Source: Marinomonas sargassi (GTDB lineage Bacteria; Pseudomonadota; Gammaproteobacteria; Pseudomonadales; Marinomonadaceae). Taken from it: a stretch of 64,000 nt of DNA. Of the stretch, positions 31,376-40,593 are shown piece by piece. The stretch lies in the NCBI RefSeq assembly GCF_025716875.1, contig NZ_JAOVZB010000003.1, forward strand, positions 310,001 to 374,000, written 5' to 3'. Both the position numbers and the translations under genes were made by a program. The notes under the pieces are model-generated. The model was not told the DNA's origin, made no database searches, and was given only the letters and a program-made list of their open reading frames with translations. Numbering within the stretch: the stretch's first letter is position 1; each line of letters starts with the position of its first letter.

Positions 31376-32254
31376 ATGATAGACATTGCTGAACTTTTAA
31401 CTTTTACCAAGGTGGCAGAAACAGGTTCTTTTTCAGAAGCTGGCAACCAACTTTTTGTCACTCAGCCTGCTGTGAGTAAGCGTGTTTCCGCGCTGGAAGC
31501 CAGCTTAGGAGTAAAACTATTCGACCGCATTGGCCGCCAAGTTCAGCTTACAGAGGCCGGTGTACGCCTTTTACCCAAAGCACGTAAAATGCTTGAGGAT
31601 TTACAAGACATAAAACGCAGCATGTCACTGCAAATGGAAGGCGTGAATGGTGAGCTAAGAATATCCACCAGCCACCATGTGGGTTTGCGCCGTTTGCCTA
31701 AATCACTAAAGCAATTCCAAGAAGACTTCCCAAGTGCGCAATTAGAAATAGAATTTACACAATCTGAGGATGCTTATCAGGACGTACTTAAAAGGCGAGC
31801 AGAGTTAGGCATTATCACCCTATCGAACAAAGAGAACCCACTTATTGAAGCTTTACCAATTTGGTCTGACCCTCTAACTTGTGTAGTCAGTAAAGATCAC
31901 CCTCTTGCTTCATTAAACACACTAAACCTATCAGAGCTTGCTAATTACACCTGCGTTCTTCCAAACAAGAATACCTTTACTCGACAAATTGCCGATCAAG
32001 CTTTCGGTAAACAAGGCCTGCGACCGCAAGTAAGAATGAGCACCAATAATCTAGAAACACTTGCCATGCTGGTTAGCATCGGCTGGGGCTGGTCTTTATT
32101 ACCTTCCACATTGGTGGACGATAAGTTTAGCGTCTTGGATATACCCGATCTCAATGTCGAAAGAAAGCTTGGCGTCATTTACCACAAGCAGAAGACCCTT
32201 AGCCGTGCGGCTTTGGCCTTTATTGAGCTATTAAAAAATGAAGGGCATTATTAA
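31376..32254 (+). CDS. LysR-family transcriptional regulator
   Basis: This 292-residue protein has an N-terminal winged HTH (about residues 3-62, FTKVAETGSFSEAGNQLFVTQPAVSKRVSALE) and a LysR substrate-binding domain (about 90-290). Its position divergent from leuCDB suggests it controls that operon and itself. The effector is unknown. It is intact and of normal length. Confidence 0.93.
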   Translation: MIDIAELLTFTKVAETGSFSEAGNQLFVTQPAVSKRVSALEASLGVKLFDRIGRQVQLTEAGVRLLPKARKMLEDLQDIKRSMSLQMEGVNGELRISTSHHVGLRRLPKSLKQFQEDFPSAQLEIEFTQSEDAYQDVLKRRAELGIITLSNKENPLIEALPIWSDPLTCVVSKDHPLASLNTLNLSELANYTCVLPNKNTFTRQIADQAFGKQGLRPQVRMSTNNLETLAMLVSIGWGWSLLPSTLVDDKFSVLDIPDLNVERKLGVIYHKQKTLSRAALAFIELLKNEGHY

Positions 32255-32342
32255 AGCGACTTGAAAGTAAAGCAACTTGAAAAACAGATAAAAAATACGG
32301 ACGCATTCACACATGCAGTCCGTATTTACATGGAGAAAACAG

Positions 32343-33494
32343 CTAGCGCCTCTGATTGACCAACAAAATCACCAAGGCTAAGGCACTCACACCCGCAGCG
32401 GCCGTAAATACCCAAGCACCACCAGCCCACTCCCATAAGTAGCCAGACAAGACCATGCCAATACCGCCGCCTAAACCAATAGCAAAGGCGCTGTACATGG
32501 CCTGACCTTGGCTAGCAAAACGCTCAGGGAATAAACGGCGAATTTGCTCGATAGACACCATATGAAATAAAGCGAAGGTCACGCAGTGCAAGAGTTGAGT
32601 CATCACTAATATCCATAGCTCACCCACAAACCAGCCCACTAAAAACCAACGCACTATGCCAACCAAGAAACAAAATGCTACTAGGTACACAACAGGAAAA
32701 TATTTAACGGCATTACCAAAGAAGATAAAGAGGATAATTTCAATAATTACCCCTAACGCCATGAGTAAGCCGATTTCTTCCCCACTGTAACCAGCATCAG
32801 AAAGATGTACGGCAAAAAAGACATTAAAAGGGGCATGGGACATAAAGGCTAAAAACGCCAGTACAAAAAACAGCACTGACTCTCTTCCTCTAACCAAAGA
32901 TAAGAAAGATTCCGAGGCTTTTTGCACATTCACTTCAAAGGGCTGCTCTTTCAAAAAGAAAGACATCAACACAGCAAAGCCTAATGCCAGACACATAATA
33001 GGAATGACTACCCAGAAACCAAAATGATCGATGAGAAAGCCTGCTCCCGCTACCGCGACCACATAACCAATAGAGCCACCCACTCGAATACGGGTATAAG
33101 GCACATCAAGATAGCGAATACTACGCACAGCTAATGCATCTAGCATGGGTATCAAGGCCGAATAAAAAAGCGCCATTAAACAGGTTAGTAACCACAAGGT
33201 TTCAAACTGGTCGGTCCAATTAAAGGGAATCAATGCTACCAAGCAACCCAAAGCGGCGATTTGTAATATTCTTTTAGGCAAGCCAATTTTTGTGGTTAGC
33301 CAGCCCCAAAAATGAGGTATCAGAATGCCAGACAGGGTAAAGGTCGACATTAAACGACCTATCTCAGAAGCCGTTAAGCCAATAGACTGGTAGTACACCG
33401 AGATATAAGGGTTCATCACCCCGATCAGCGCACAAAAGAAAAAGTAAAAATAGAACAAGGGCCAAGCAATTGAACCTGATCTTTTCGAAAACAT
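32343..33494 (-). CDS. MFS transporter, HcaT-like (MFS_1_like)
   Basis: This 383-residue inner-membrane protein has about 12 helices and starts MFSKRSGSIAWPLFYFYFFFCALIGVMNPY, typical of the HcaT/LacY-like branch. The ATG at 33494 has GGAG five bases upstream; a longer frame from 33548 lacks one. The substrate is not predictable: HcaT relatives are annotated for phenylpropionate, but nothing nearby degrades it. It is divergent from the alpha-glucosidase gene, so a sugar link is possible but unproven. Confidence 0.85.
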   Translation of the reverse strand: MFSKRSGSIAWPLFYFYFFFCALIGVMNPYISVYYQSIGLTASEIGRLMSTFTLSGILIPHFWGWLTTKIGLPKRILQIAALGCLVALIPFNWTDQFETLWLLTCLMALFYSALIPMLDALAVRSIRYLDVPYTRIRVGGSIGYVVAVAGAGFLIDHFGFWVVIPIMCLALGFAVLMSFFLKEQPFEVNVQKASESFLSLVRGRESVLFFVLAFLAFMSHAPFNVFFAVHLSDAGYSGEEIGLLMALGVIIEIILFIFFGNAVKYFPVVYLVAFCFLVGIVRWFLVGWFVGELWILVMTQLLHCVTFALFHMVSIEQIRRLFPERFASQGQAMYSAFAIGLGGGIGMVLSGYLWEWAGGAWVFTAAAGVSALALVILLVNQRR

Positions 33495-33702
33495 CTTAAC
33501 TCCAGAGAAAGCCCTTTTTATTGAGTCACAAAAAAGGCATAAAGACACACAAAAGAAACAACAAAACCGTGTACAAATGATAATGATTGAGTATGCTGCA
33601 ATTATAGATCAAAAGCACGACAACTCATGCTTTCAATAAACAAAAACATGATTTCTTGCCGGCTTTTCATGACTCAATTTTCAACTCTCATGGATAAGAC
33701 AT

Positions 33703-35325
33703 ATGACAACCAATAACGACTGGTGGCGTGGCGCCGTTATCTATCAAGTTTACCCTCGTAGCTTTTTTGATTCGAATAATGACGGCATCGGTGATCTACC
33801 CGGTGTTACTGCCAAAATGTCTTATATCGCGTCATTAGGAGTGGATGCCATCTGGCTCTCGCCTTTCTTTACTTCTCCCATGAAGGACTTTGGCTACGAT
33901 GTCTCCGATTATTGTGGTGTCGATCCTATTTTTGGTGATTTAGATGACTTTGACAAACTGATCGAAGCCGCCCACCAGCATGGTTTAAAAGTCATGATAG
34001 ACCAAGTGCTGAACCACAGTTCAGATCAGCACCCTTGGTTTGTTGAGTCCCGCAGTAGTCTAGATAACGACAAAGCCGATTGGTATATCTGGGGCGATGC
34101 AAACCCAGACGGCACAGTACCCAATAACTGGTTATCCGTATTTGGTGGGCCAGCTTGGCATTGGGACAGTCGAAGAAAGCAATATTACTTGCACAACTTT
34201 TTAGATAGCCAACCAGACCTTAACTTCCACAACCCTAATGTGGTTGATGCTCTGCTGGATACGGTTGAGTTCTGGTTGAAGCGCGGCGTCGATGGTTTCC
34301 GTTTAGACACAGCAAATTACTACTACCACGATCTAGAACTACGTAATAACCCTCCTAAGGAAGAAGTCGTCGAGGGTAGCATTGGTGTTCGCCTAGATAA
34401 TCCTTATGCGTATCAGCTTCACCTATACGACAAGTCGCGCCCAGAGAATATTGAATTCTTAAAACGCCTAAGAGCACTTTTAGATCAATATCCAAATACA
34501 ACAACGGTAGGCGAAGTAGGTTGTGATTTCTCCTTAGACACCATGGCGGCCTATACCAAGGGTAACGATAAGCTGCATATGTGTTATTCATTTGACCTAC
34601 TCACCCACGATTCTTCTATGACACACATACGCAACACCATGGAAACCATAGAAGAAGGTTTAGGTGATGGTTGGCCATGTTGGGCGATTGGTAATCACGA
34701 TGTAGCACGTGTCGCCACTCGTTGGGGAGAAGAGCAAGACGCCATCGCCAAAAGCAAGGTCTATATGGTCATGCAGCTTTCCCTAAGGGGAAGTGTTTGC
34801 CTATACCAAGGGGAAGAACTTGGGTTGCCAGAAGCCGAGCTACAATTTGAACAATTGGTGGACCCTTTCGGCATTAACTTCTGGCCAGAATTTAAAGGTA
34901 GGGACGGTTGTAGAACCCCTATGCCATGGGAGAACCAAGCATCTGGTGGTTTTACCCTATCTGACTCGCCATGGTTGCCTATGTCAGATAAGCAACTGCC
35001 CCTTGCCGTGAGTGAACAAGATAACGATGCCCTGTCTATTCTCAATGCCTACCGTGAGTTTTTGCATTTAAGAAAGGCACACCCAGTATTGATTAATGGT
35101 GATATTGAGTTTCTGTCCCATGACGACACCACATTGGAATACATACGCAAGAATGACTCAGAGCAACTCTATATTGCGTTAAATACATCCGCAGAAGAGA
35201 AAGTCATCGCTACGACTTTGGAGTTGGAAACCTTCCCTCTTCCGCAATCCATTCAATCTGGTCACTTTGAAAACCAACAAGTAACCTTACCCGCTTACTC
35301 AGTGTTCTTTGGCTCTATTAAATAG
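33703..35325 (+). CDS. Alpha-glucosidase / oligo-1,6-glucosidase (GH13)
   Basis: This 540-residue GH13 enzyme has the conserved regions in order: start WWRGAVIYQVYPRSFFDSNNDGIGDL, region I MIDQVLNHSS, region II GVDGFRLDTANYY (nucleophile Asp), region III TVGEVGCD (acid Glu) and region IV AIGNHDVARVATRW. It has no signal peptide, so it acts on imported oligosaccharides in the cytoplasm. The pattern fits the exo-acting GH13 group of marine Proteobacteria that cleave alpha-1,4 or 1,6 or transfer glucose. It is probably a single-gene unit ending at the terminator at 35350. Confidence 0.92.
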   Translation: MTTNNDWWRGAVIYQVYPRSFFDSNNDGIGDLPGVTAKMSYIASLGVDAIWLSPFFTSPMKDFGYDVSDYCGVDPIFGDLDDFDKLIEAAHQHGLKVMIDQVLNHSSDQHPWFVESRSSLDNDKADWYIWGDANPDGTVPNNWLSVFGGPAWHWDSRRKQYYLHNFLDSQPDLNFHNPNVVDALLDTVEFWLKRGVDGFRLDTANYYYHDLELRNNPPKEEVVEGSIGVRLDNPYAYQLHLYDKSRPENIEFLKRLRALLDQYPNTTTVGEVGCDFSLDTMAAYTKGNDKLHMCYSFDLLTHDSSMTHIRNTMETIEEGLGDGWPCWAIGNHDVARVATRWGEEQDAIAKSKVYMVMQLSLRGSVCLYQGEELGLPEAELQFEQLVDPFGINFWPEFKGRDGCRTPMPWENQASGGFTLSDSPWLPMSDKQLPLAVSEQDNDALSILNAYREFLHLRKAHPVLINGDIEFLSHDDTTLEYIRKNDSEQLYIALNTSAEEKVIATTLELETFPLPQSIQSGHFENQQVTLPAYSVFFGSIK

Positions 35326-35349
35326 CTCTGTAAACTGAACACTAGAAAT

Positions 35350-35387
35350 AAAAATGCCCGTTCCTTTATGAGGAACGGGCATTTTTT
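35350..35387. terminator. Bidirectional terminator (alpha-glucosidase / perM)
   Basis: The stem AATGCCCGTTCCT/AGGAACGGGCATT with a five-base loop is flanked by A and T runs on both sides. It lies between convergent genes. Confidence 0.92.
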
Positions 35388-35439
35388 ATAGTGCTTATCT
35401 TAAGCTAAGAACAAATCATCAGCAAAGTTAAATAACTAA

Positions 35440-36504
35440 TTACTCGTTGATTAATTGCTCTTGGTTTGGCCAAGCATTGATGATGGCTTTCACTAAGGTC
35501 GCAAGCGGTATCGCGAAGAATATCCCCCAAAAGCCCCATACCCCACCAAAGAACAAGACTGCCACAATAATAGCCAGTGGATGCAAATTAACCGCTTCGG
35601 AGAATAATAATGGTACCAAAACATTACCATCCAGTGCTTGCACCACTAAGTAGGCCAAAACCACATACATAAACTGGCTATCTGTACCGAATTGGTAAAA
35701 TGCTACCAAGACAACAGGAATCGTCACAGCAGCCGCGCCAATGTAAGGAATCAATACAGACAAGCCAACCAACAAAGCCAACAACTCTGGATAACGTAAA
35801 CCGAAAACCAAGAAGACAACATAACTGACTATGCCGACCACCAGCATTTCGATACATTTCCCACGAATGTAGTTTGCCAGCTGATCATTCATCTCATGGG
35901 CAATATTGCGCATCATTTTTCTTTCTTTTGGCAACCAAGAGGTTAAATAAGTCAGTATTTTCTCTTGGTCTTTCAAAAGGAAAAACATTACCAAAGGCAC
36001 CAAGACTAAATAAATCACCAAAGAAAATAACGATGGGATGCTAGATAGAGAAAAAGACACCAACCACTGGCCTAAATTGGTAGATTCATTTGCCAATGAA
36101 TTGAGCAGCTCGTCAATCGTCGCCTGATTAACAAACTCACTATGCTCTTCAGTAAAAGCGAACACACCATCTCGTAATCCGGTAAACATTCCCGGAACTT
36201 CTTGTACAAAGCGCACCGCCTGTCGCCAAATAATCGGCACCATAAAGGCAATGAACACACCGCACACACTTAAAAAAGCAAAAAATACCAGTATCACAGA
36301 GGTGTTGTGGCCAACTCCTAGCTTTTTAAAGCTATCTACCAAGCCTTGCATTAAAAAAGCCAGCACAACGGCGACTAAAACAGGTGCTAACACACCACCC
36401 CAAAACGCCAACACACCCATTGTAGCCACTAGCAACAACAGGAACACCACCACTTCTTCATTGGAGAAATATCGTTTTATCAGGGTATCGACTATTTTAA
36501 ACAT
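35440..36504 (-). CDS. AI-2E/PerM-family permease
   Basis: This 354-residue protein has seven to eight membrane segments and the family motif near the C-terminus (LVGLSVLIPYIGAAAVTIPVVL and LDGNVLVPLLF). The family includes the AI-2 exporter TqsA and sodium/proton antiporters; substrate is unknown. Gene order with tusA and an M48 peptidase matches Pseudomonas-like genomes. It lies 12 bases downstream of tusA. Confidence 0.88.
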   Translation of the reverse strand: MFKIVDTLIKRYFSNEEVVVFLLLLVATMGVLAFWGGVLAPVLVAVVLAFLMQGLVDSFKKLGVGHNTSVILVFFAFLSVCGVFIAFMVPIIWRQAVRFVQEVPGMFTGLRDGVFAFTEEHSEFVNQATIDELLNSLANESTNLGQWLVSFSLSSIPSLFSLVIYLVLVPLVMFFLLKDQEKILTYLTSWLPKERKMMRNIAHEMNDQLANYIRGKCIEMLVVGIVSYVVFLVFGLRYPELLALLVGLSVLIPYIGAAAVTIPVVLVAFYQFGTDSQFMYVVLAYLVVQALDGNVLVPLLFSEAVNLHPLAIIVAVLFFGGVWGFWGIFFAIPLATLVKAIINAWPNQEQLINE

Positions 36505-36516
36505 ACTGGGAACATC

Positions 36517-36753
36517 TCAGTTTTTTTGAATAACAAAAGTGAATATATTATCGTCTTGATCGACAGACAATAAGGAAAAGCCAACTAATTCTATATATTG
36601 GGGAATATCTTTTAATGAACCCGGGTCCCCTGCAATAACACACAAGGACTGCCCTTTTTGCATTTTACTCAATGACAGCTTGGTCTTTAGTAATGGCATT
36701 GGACACCTATCTTCTCTTGCATCCAAGATTACGTCATACTGAGCACTTTCCAT
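36517..36753 (-). CDS. TusA/SirA-family sulfur carrier
   Basis: This 78-residue protein has the diagnostic CPMPLLKTKLSL motif (Cys at about residue 17) that carries persulfide sulfur. By position between perM and the M48 peptidase it is the TusA-like paralogue rather than certain TusA of tRNA thiolation. The fold length is normal. Confidence 0.9.
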   Translation of the reverse strand: MESAQYDVILDAREDRCPMPLLKTKLSLSKMQKGQSLCVIAGDPGSLKDIPQYIELVGFSLLSVDQDDNIFTFVIQKN

Positions 36754-36786
36754 TTATTCATTTCCAATAATGACACTCGCCATATT

Positions 36787-38184
36787 ATGAGACTATTTTC
36801 CAAGGTTACAACAGGCATATTGATAGGATTACTCTTATCCACGCTTTCTTTTGCCCTAACACCCAACCTAGAGTCTCATCAAGACGAACGCTCGCTCTCT
36901 AATCCTTCCTATGTATTGGGCCAGCATTGGTTCAGAAAGCTCAATGGCAGTAACGCATTAATCGATTACCCGCCGGCTTATAACTATCTAAAAGAAACCT
37001 TATCAACACTCTTACCACAAACAGGCCTGTACAATAAAACTGTCGAAATAACGTTTTTAAACAGTTCAAAAAGTAATGCTTTTGTTATTCCCGGCAGCCA
37101 TATGTTTATTTATTCAGACATTATGGAAACCATCACCAGTGAAGACATCCTATTAGGCTTACTCGCCCACGAGGTTGCCCACCTTGATTTGAAGCACCAT
37201 GAGCGTCGCAGCCAAAACTCAGGTCAAGAAACGCAAAAAACATTGGCTTTTCTAGGGGCTGGTCTGGTGGCCATGCTTGCAGGTGCCGATTCCGATACAA
37301 CCGCAGCACTTTGGATTGGCGGTATTGCTAACCAAGTAGATAATACCCTCGCCTATAGCCGCCAACATGAGATAGAAGCAGATAGGCAAGGGAGACAATA
37401 TCTAATAGATGCAGGCCTATCCCCTGATGGCATGACCAAACTCTTCCAAGCCTTTTTCAAAAAAGCCATTGGTCGCCCTAAACTGGAGTTTCTATCTACC
37501 CACCCATTACCCAATACCAGACTGTCTGACTCATTCACAGGGGAGCAATCAGCCTCTATTCTGGAATATCAAAAACAAACCGAGTTTGAATTCTTCCGTG
37601 CCACTTTACTTGCTTATCGGGCTGGCCTAGAAGAAAAACCATACGCCTACCTCAATCAACAAGTAAAAGACATTAACGCCAACCTGTTTGCTAAGGCACT
37701 CTTCTCTTACCTTATTCAATCTCCAGAACGTGCTTTGTCTTTCTTAACGAAACTTACGGTCCAAAACCAATTTACCGACTATTTAGCCGCCCTCAGTTAC
37801 AGCGCTGCGGGTGCACAAGATCAAGGCCTTGCCGTTACCCAAAAGCAACTCGACCTTGCTCCTAACAACTTCATTTTCTCAATGCTGCAAGCTGAAATTG
37901 GCAAAACTAGACCCAAAGCACTCACAGCAGAGTATTTATACGAAAGGCGCCTATTGTGGAGAGCGAACATCCAGTATTTCCAGACGACAAGAAACCTAGC
38001 TATGACACTGGCCTACCAAGCCCTACTCGACTTTAGCCAAGGCAAAAGTAAAACCGCACGATTTTTACTGACAAGAGCAGAAGACAACGCCACAGATAAA
38101 GAAAAAAGCTTTATCGATGAAATAAAGCTTTCCTTTGAAAGCATTCAGAATGCTGAGAAGCATGAGGATATTGAAGAGGGTTAG
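36787..38184 (+). CDS. M48 metalloprotease with TPR tail, BepA-like
   Basis: A signal peptide (about residues 1-23, ending SFA) is followed by a zinc peptidase with HEVAH at 128-132 and the third ligand in HEIEADR near 197. A helical TPR-like C-terminal half runs from about 265 to 450. BepA (YfgC) proteins degrade or help assemble outer-membrane proteins such as LptD in the periplasm. Length 465 is near the E. coli form. It is divergent from tusA-perM. Confidence 0.9.
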   Translation: MRLFSKVTTGILIGLLLSTLSFALTPNLESHQDERSLSNPSYVLGQHWFRKLNGSNALIDYPPAYNYLKETLSTLLPQTGLYNKTVEITFLNSSKSNAFVIPGSHMFIYSDIMETITSEDILLGLLAHEVAHLDLKHHERRSQNSGQETQKTLAFLGAGLVAMLAGADSDTTAALWIGGIANQVDNTLAYSRQHEIEADRQGRQYLIDAGLSPDGMTKLFQAFFKKAIGRPKLEFLSTHPLPNTRLSDSFTGEQSASILEYQKQTEFEFFRATLLAYRAGLEEKPYAYLNQQVKDINANLFAKALFSYLIQSPERALSFLTKLTVQNQFTDYLAALSYSAAGAQDQGLAVTQKQLDLAPNNFIFSMLQAEIGKTRPKALTAEYLYERRLLWRANIQYFQTTRNLAMTLAYQALLDFSQGKSKTARFLLTRAEDNATDKEKSFIDEIKLSFESIQNAEKHEDIEEG

Positions 38185-38236
38185 AGCGATGGATAGCTAC
38201 AATTACATTTATTCAAGGAGTAATAAACAAGACTGA

Positions 38237-38623
38237 TTAAGCATTGATATTCCATCTATGGGGTAGCAGATCATCCAATAAAAGCGCTTTACCCTTTGAT
38301 AAATGTACTTTTGTTTCTATATTTCTAGAGTTAATTTGATAAATAAACTCTCGGCAACGACCACAAGGAGGCATAACTGCATCCTTACTAATCGCTATTA
38401 TTTCTAAAATACGTGTTTCACGATTTTTTAACATCTCAGAAATGGCAGAGTGTTCAGCACAAAAACCAAGGCCACATGCAACATCGATACAAATTCCAGT
38501 AAAAATATTTCCCTGTTCAGTCATAAGAGCAGATGCAACCGAGCCGGCAGAAAAACCTGAACCTGCTAATGGAAAATCACCTAACACTTTAAACGCTTCT
38601 TCATACAGTTTTTCGTAACTCAT
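38237..38623 (-). CDS. Cytidine/blasticidin deaminase-like protein
   Basis: This short zinc deaminase has C55-A-E57-H (CAEHSAI) and P86-C87-G-R-C90, which gives the three Cys zinc ligands and catalytic Glu of tetrameric cytidine deaminases. The 128-residue length from the ATG at 38623 (GGAG upstream) is normal. The substrate could be cytidine or another aminopyrimidine. It stands alone between a peptidase gene and a divergent AraC gene. Confidence 0.85.
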   Translation of the reverse strand: MSYEKLYEEAFKVLGDFPLAGSGFSAGSVASALMTEQGNIFTGICIDVACGLGFCAEHSAISEMLKNRETRILEIIAISKDAVMPPCGRCREFIYQINSRNIETKVHLSKGKALLLDDLLPHRWNINA

Positions 38624-38841
38624 ACCTTTCACTCCAAATACAAAATATCTGTTTCATTCATTAGGAATACATACTAAACACAAGAGAGCGAGACATGGTT
38701 TTAGCATAAAGATATTAGAGATAAAAAAGTAGACCTAAATTCAAACCGGTTACTCTTAAGGATTTTAAAAAAGCACAAAAAATCAAATGAAGGTTTGGGT
38801 ATTCGGTTTACTATAGCTGAAACGCTAAATAAGGGACTGAT

Positions 38842-39735
38842 ATGAAGTATTTAGACCGCATTCAAAAAGGCATTGATTTTATCGAAGAGAATTTAGACTC
38901 ACCAATTCCTCTTACCTCGATTTCAGCCCATGCCAATATGAGCCACTGGCATTTCCAGCGTATATTCAAAGCCTTAACCAATGAAACCTTAAAGTCTTAT
39001 GTACGCTCTAGACGCATTGCCAACTCTATGGACAGTCTTTACAACAAAGACTTGTCTATTTTAGATGTTGCCCTAGCTGCGGGTTTTGAGTCCCACGAGG
39101 CCTATACACGGGCTTTCCAAAAGCTATTTGGTTATTCGCCGAATGAGTATCGTCAGCGTGCACGCCAACCCTTAATCATTAAAAAAGCGCGAATCAACCA
39201 AGACTATTTAGAAAACCTTAGCCAGAACCTTACCCTAGAGCCGAGAATATACACAGCACCGAAAAAGATATTGGTGGGCACTAAGATTGAAGTGATCGGT
39301 ATTGAGTCTGAAAAAACCAACATCGCAGAGAAACTGCCTGAGCTATGGCAAGACTTCATGCCAAGACTAACTGAGATTGAGCATAAAGTAGAAGGCACTT
39401 GCTACGGCATCATCAGTGTAGAAAAGAATGATAATGAAGAGCAGAAGCTATTTTATACCGCCTGCATTGAAGTCACTGATATCACCTCTCTACCTGAAGG
39501 CATGGTGAGTACTTCTCTCCCCGAACAAGAGTACGCTGAGTTCAAACACACAGGCCAAGTCAATACCGACGAGTTTAACCAGACTATTGGTTACATCTAC
39601 TCAAGCTGGTTACTGAGATCTGACATGAAGCACACCTACGGGCCTGATGTGGAAACCTATGGTCCTGAGTTTGAATATCTGTCAGACAGTTCAGTCGTCT
39701 ATTACGCCATCCCTATTGAGCCGATTACGGTTTAA
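38842..39735 (+). CDS. AraC-family regulator with GyrI-like effector domain
   Basis: Residues about 5-105 hold the two AraC helix-turn-helix motifs (ISAHANMSHWHFQRIFKALTNE and ILDVALAAGFESHEAYTRAFQKLFGYSPNEYR). Residues about 130-297 form a GyrI/Rob-like small-molecule binding domain. This layout (Rob, SoxS-like) often responds to hydrophobic drugs or bile-like compounds. The MAPEG gene follows after 28 bases and may be its target or partner. Confidence 0.9.
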   Translation: MKYLDRIQKGIDFIEENLDSPIPLTSISAHANMSHWHFQRIFKALTNETLKSYVRSRRIANSMDSLYNKDLSILDVALAAGFESHEAYTRAFQKLFGYSPNEYRQRARQPLIIKKARINQDYLENLSQNLTLEPRIYTAPKKILVGTKIEVIGIESEKTNIAEKLPELWQDFMPRLTEIEHKVEGTCYGIISVEKNDNEEQKLFYTACIEVTDITSLPEGMVSTSLPEQEYAEFKHTGQVNTDEFNQTIGYIYSSWLLRSDMKHTYGPDVETYGPEFEYLSDSSVVYYAIPIEPITV

Positions 39736-39763
39736 AGCCTCCCCCACTACTTAGGAAACTCTT

Positions 39764-40144
39764 ATGCATTTTGTGGAATTAATCGCAATATTATCGGTTT
39801 GTCAGTTCTTATTTTTTGGCGCTATGACAGGGCGAGCAAGAAGAAGGACAGGGCTATTGGCACCAGCAACAACAGGCGCACCAGAATTTGAACGCATGTA
39901 CCGTGTGCAAATGAACACCCTTGAATTATTAGTGGCATTTCTACCCGCGTTATTGATTGCTGGCACCCACCATAACCCTATTTGGATGGCAGCTATCGGC
40001 AGTGTGTACCTAGTTGGGCGCTTTATTTATTGGTTCGCCTATGTCCGCAGCCCTTCAAGCAGAGGGCTAGGCTTTATGTTGAGCCTAATCCCAATCCTAT
40101 TACTTTGTGTATTCGCCCTAGTTGGCGTGATAGGAGCGTTTTAA
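39764..40144 (+). CDS. MAPEG-family membrane protein
   Basis: This 126-residue, four-helix integral membrane protein has the family motif ERMYRVQMNTLELLVAFLPALLIAG. The family includes glutathione- and eicosanoid-metabolising enzymes; the bacterial substrate is unknown. It probably shares a transcript with the AraC-GyrI gene upstream, which suggests a detoxification role. Confidence 0.85.
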   Translation: MHFVELIAILSVCQFLFFGAMTGRARRRTGLLAPATTGAPEFERMYRVQMNTLELLVAFLPALLIAGTHHNPIWMAAIGSVYLVGRFIYWFAYVRSPSSRGLGFMLSLIPILLLCVFALVGVIGAF

Positions 40145-40207
40145 TTAATTGAAAAAGGAAAGTGATCACTCAATTTGGCTTTGCCCCTAACTTAGATCTG
40201 GCTGACC

Positions 40208-40228
40208 CTAGCCCTTTTTAAGGGCTAG
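40208..40228. terminator. Perfect 9-bp hairpin between MAPEG and DUF2805 genes
   Basis: CTAGCCCTT and AAGGGCTAG flank a three-base T loop. No T run follows, so it may be a factor-assisted terminator or an mRNA 3' stabiliser. Confidence 0.45.
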
Positions 40229-40341
40229 CTGTGCAACCCAAACTATTCCTATCCACTCAAATAATATGAACCATTCATTTTGCCTTGATCGTATTCCCTG
40301 TACATCACATAAATACTAAACCAAATTCATGGGTAGAATGA

Positions 40342-40593
40342 ATGCAGTTAACTAAAAGCGATTTGTCTCGTGTCATTGAGATGGCTTGGGAAGATAGAAC
40401 ACCGTTTGAAGCCATTAACACCTTGTTTGGCCTTAGTGAACCGCAGGTGATTCGACTCATGCGCTCAAACTTAAAACGAAAAACCTTTATTGTCTGGCGC
40501 AAAAGGGTCACTAGCAGGAAGACGAAACACTTGCACCTGCGTCACCCTGACATCATTCGCAGCCACTGCCCTAGCCAATACAAGCCATCATGA
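40342..40593 (+). CDS. DUF2805 / TIGR03643 family protein
   Basis: This 83-residue basic protein has a helix-turn-helix-like N-terminal part (VIEMAWEDRTPFEAINTLFGLSEPQVIRLMR) matching the DUF2805 family. No function is established. The stop overlaps the FeS-photolyase start (ATGA), so the two are translationally coupled. A role in regulation of or partnership with the photolyases is an inference from that coupling. Confidence 0.85.
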   Translation: MQLTKSDLSRVIEMAWEDRTPFEAINTLFGLSEPQVIRLMRSNLKRKTFIVWRKRVTSRKTKHLHLRHPDIIRSHCPSQYKPS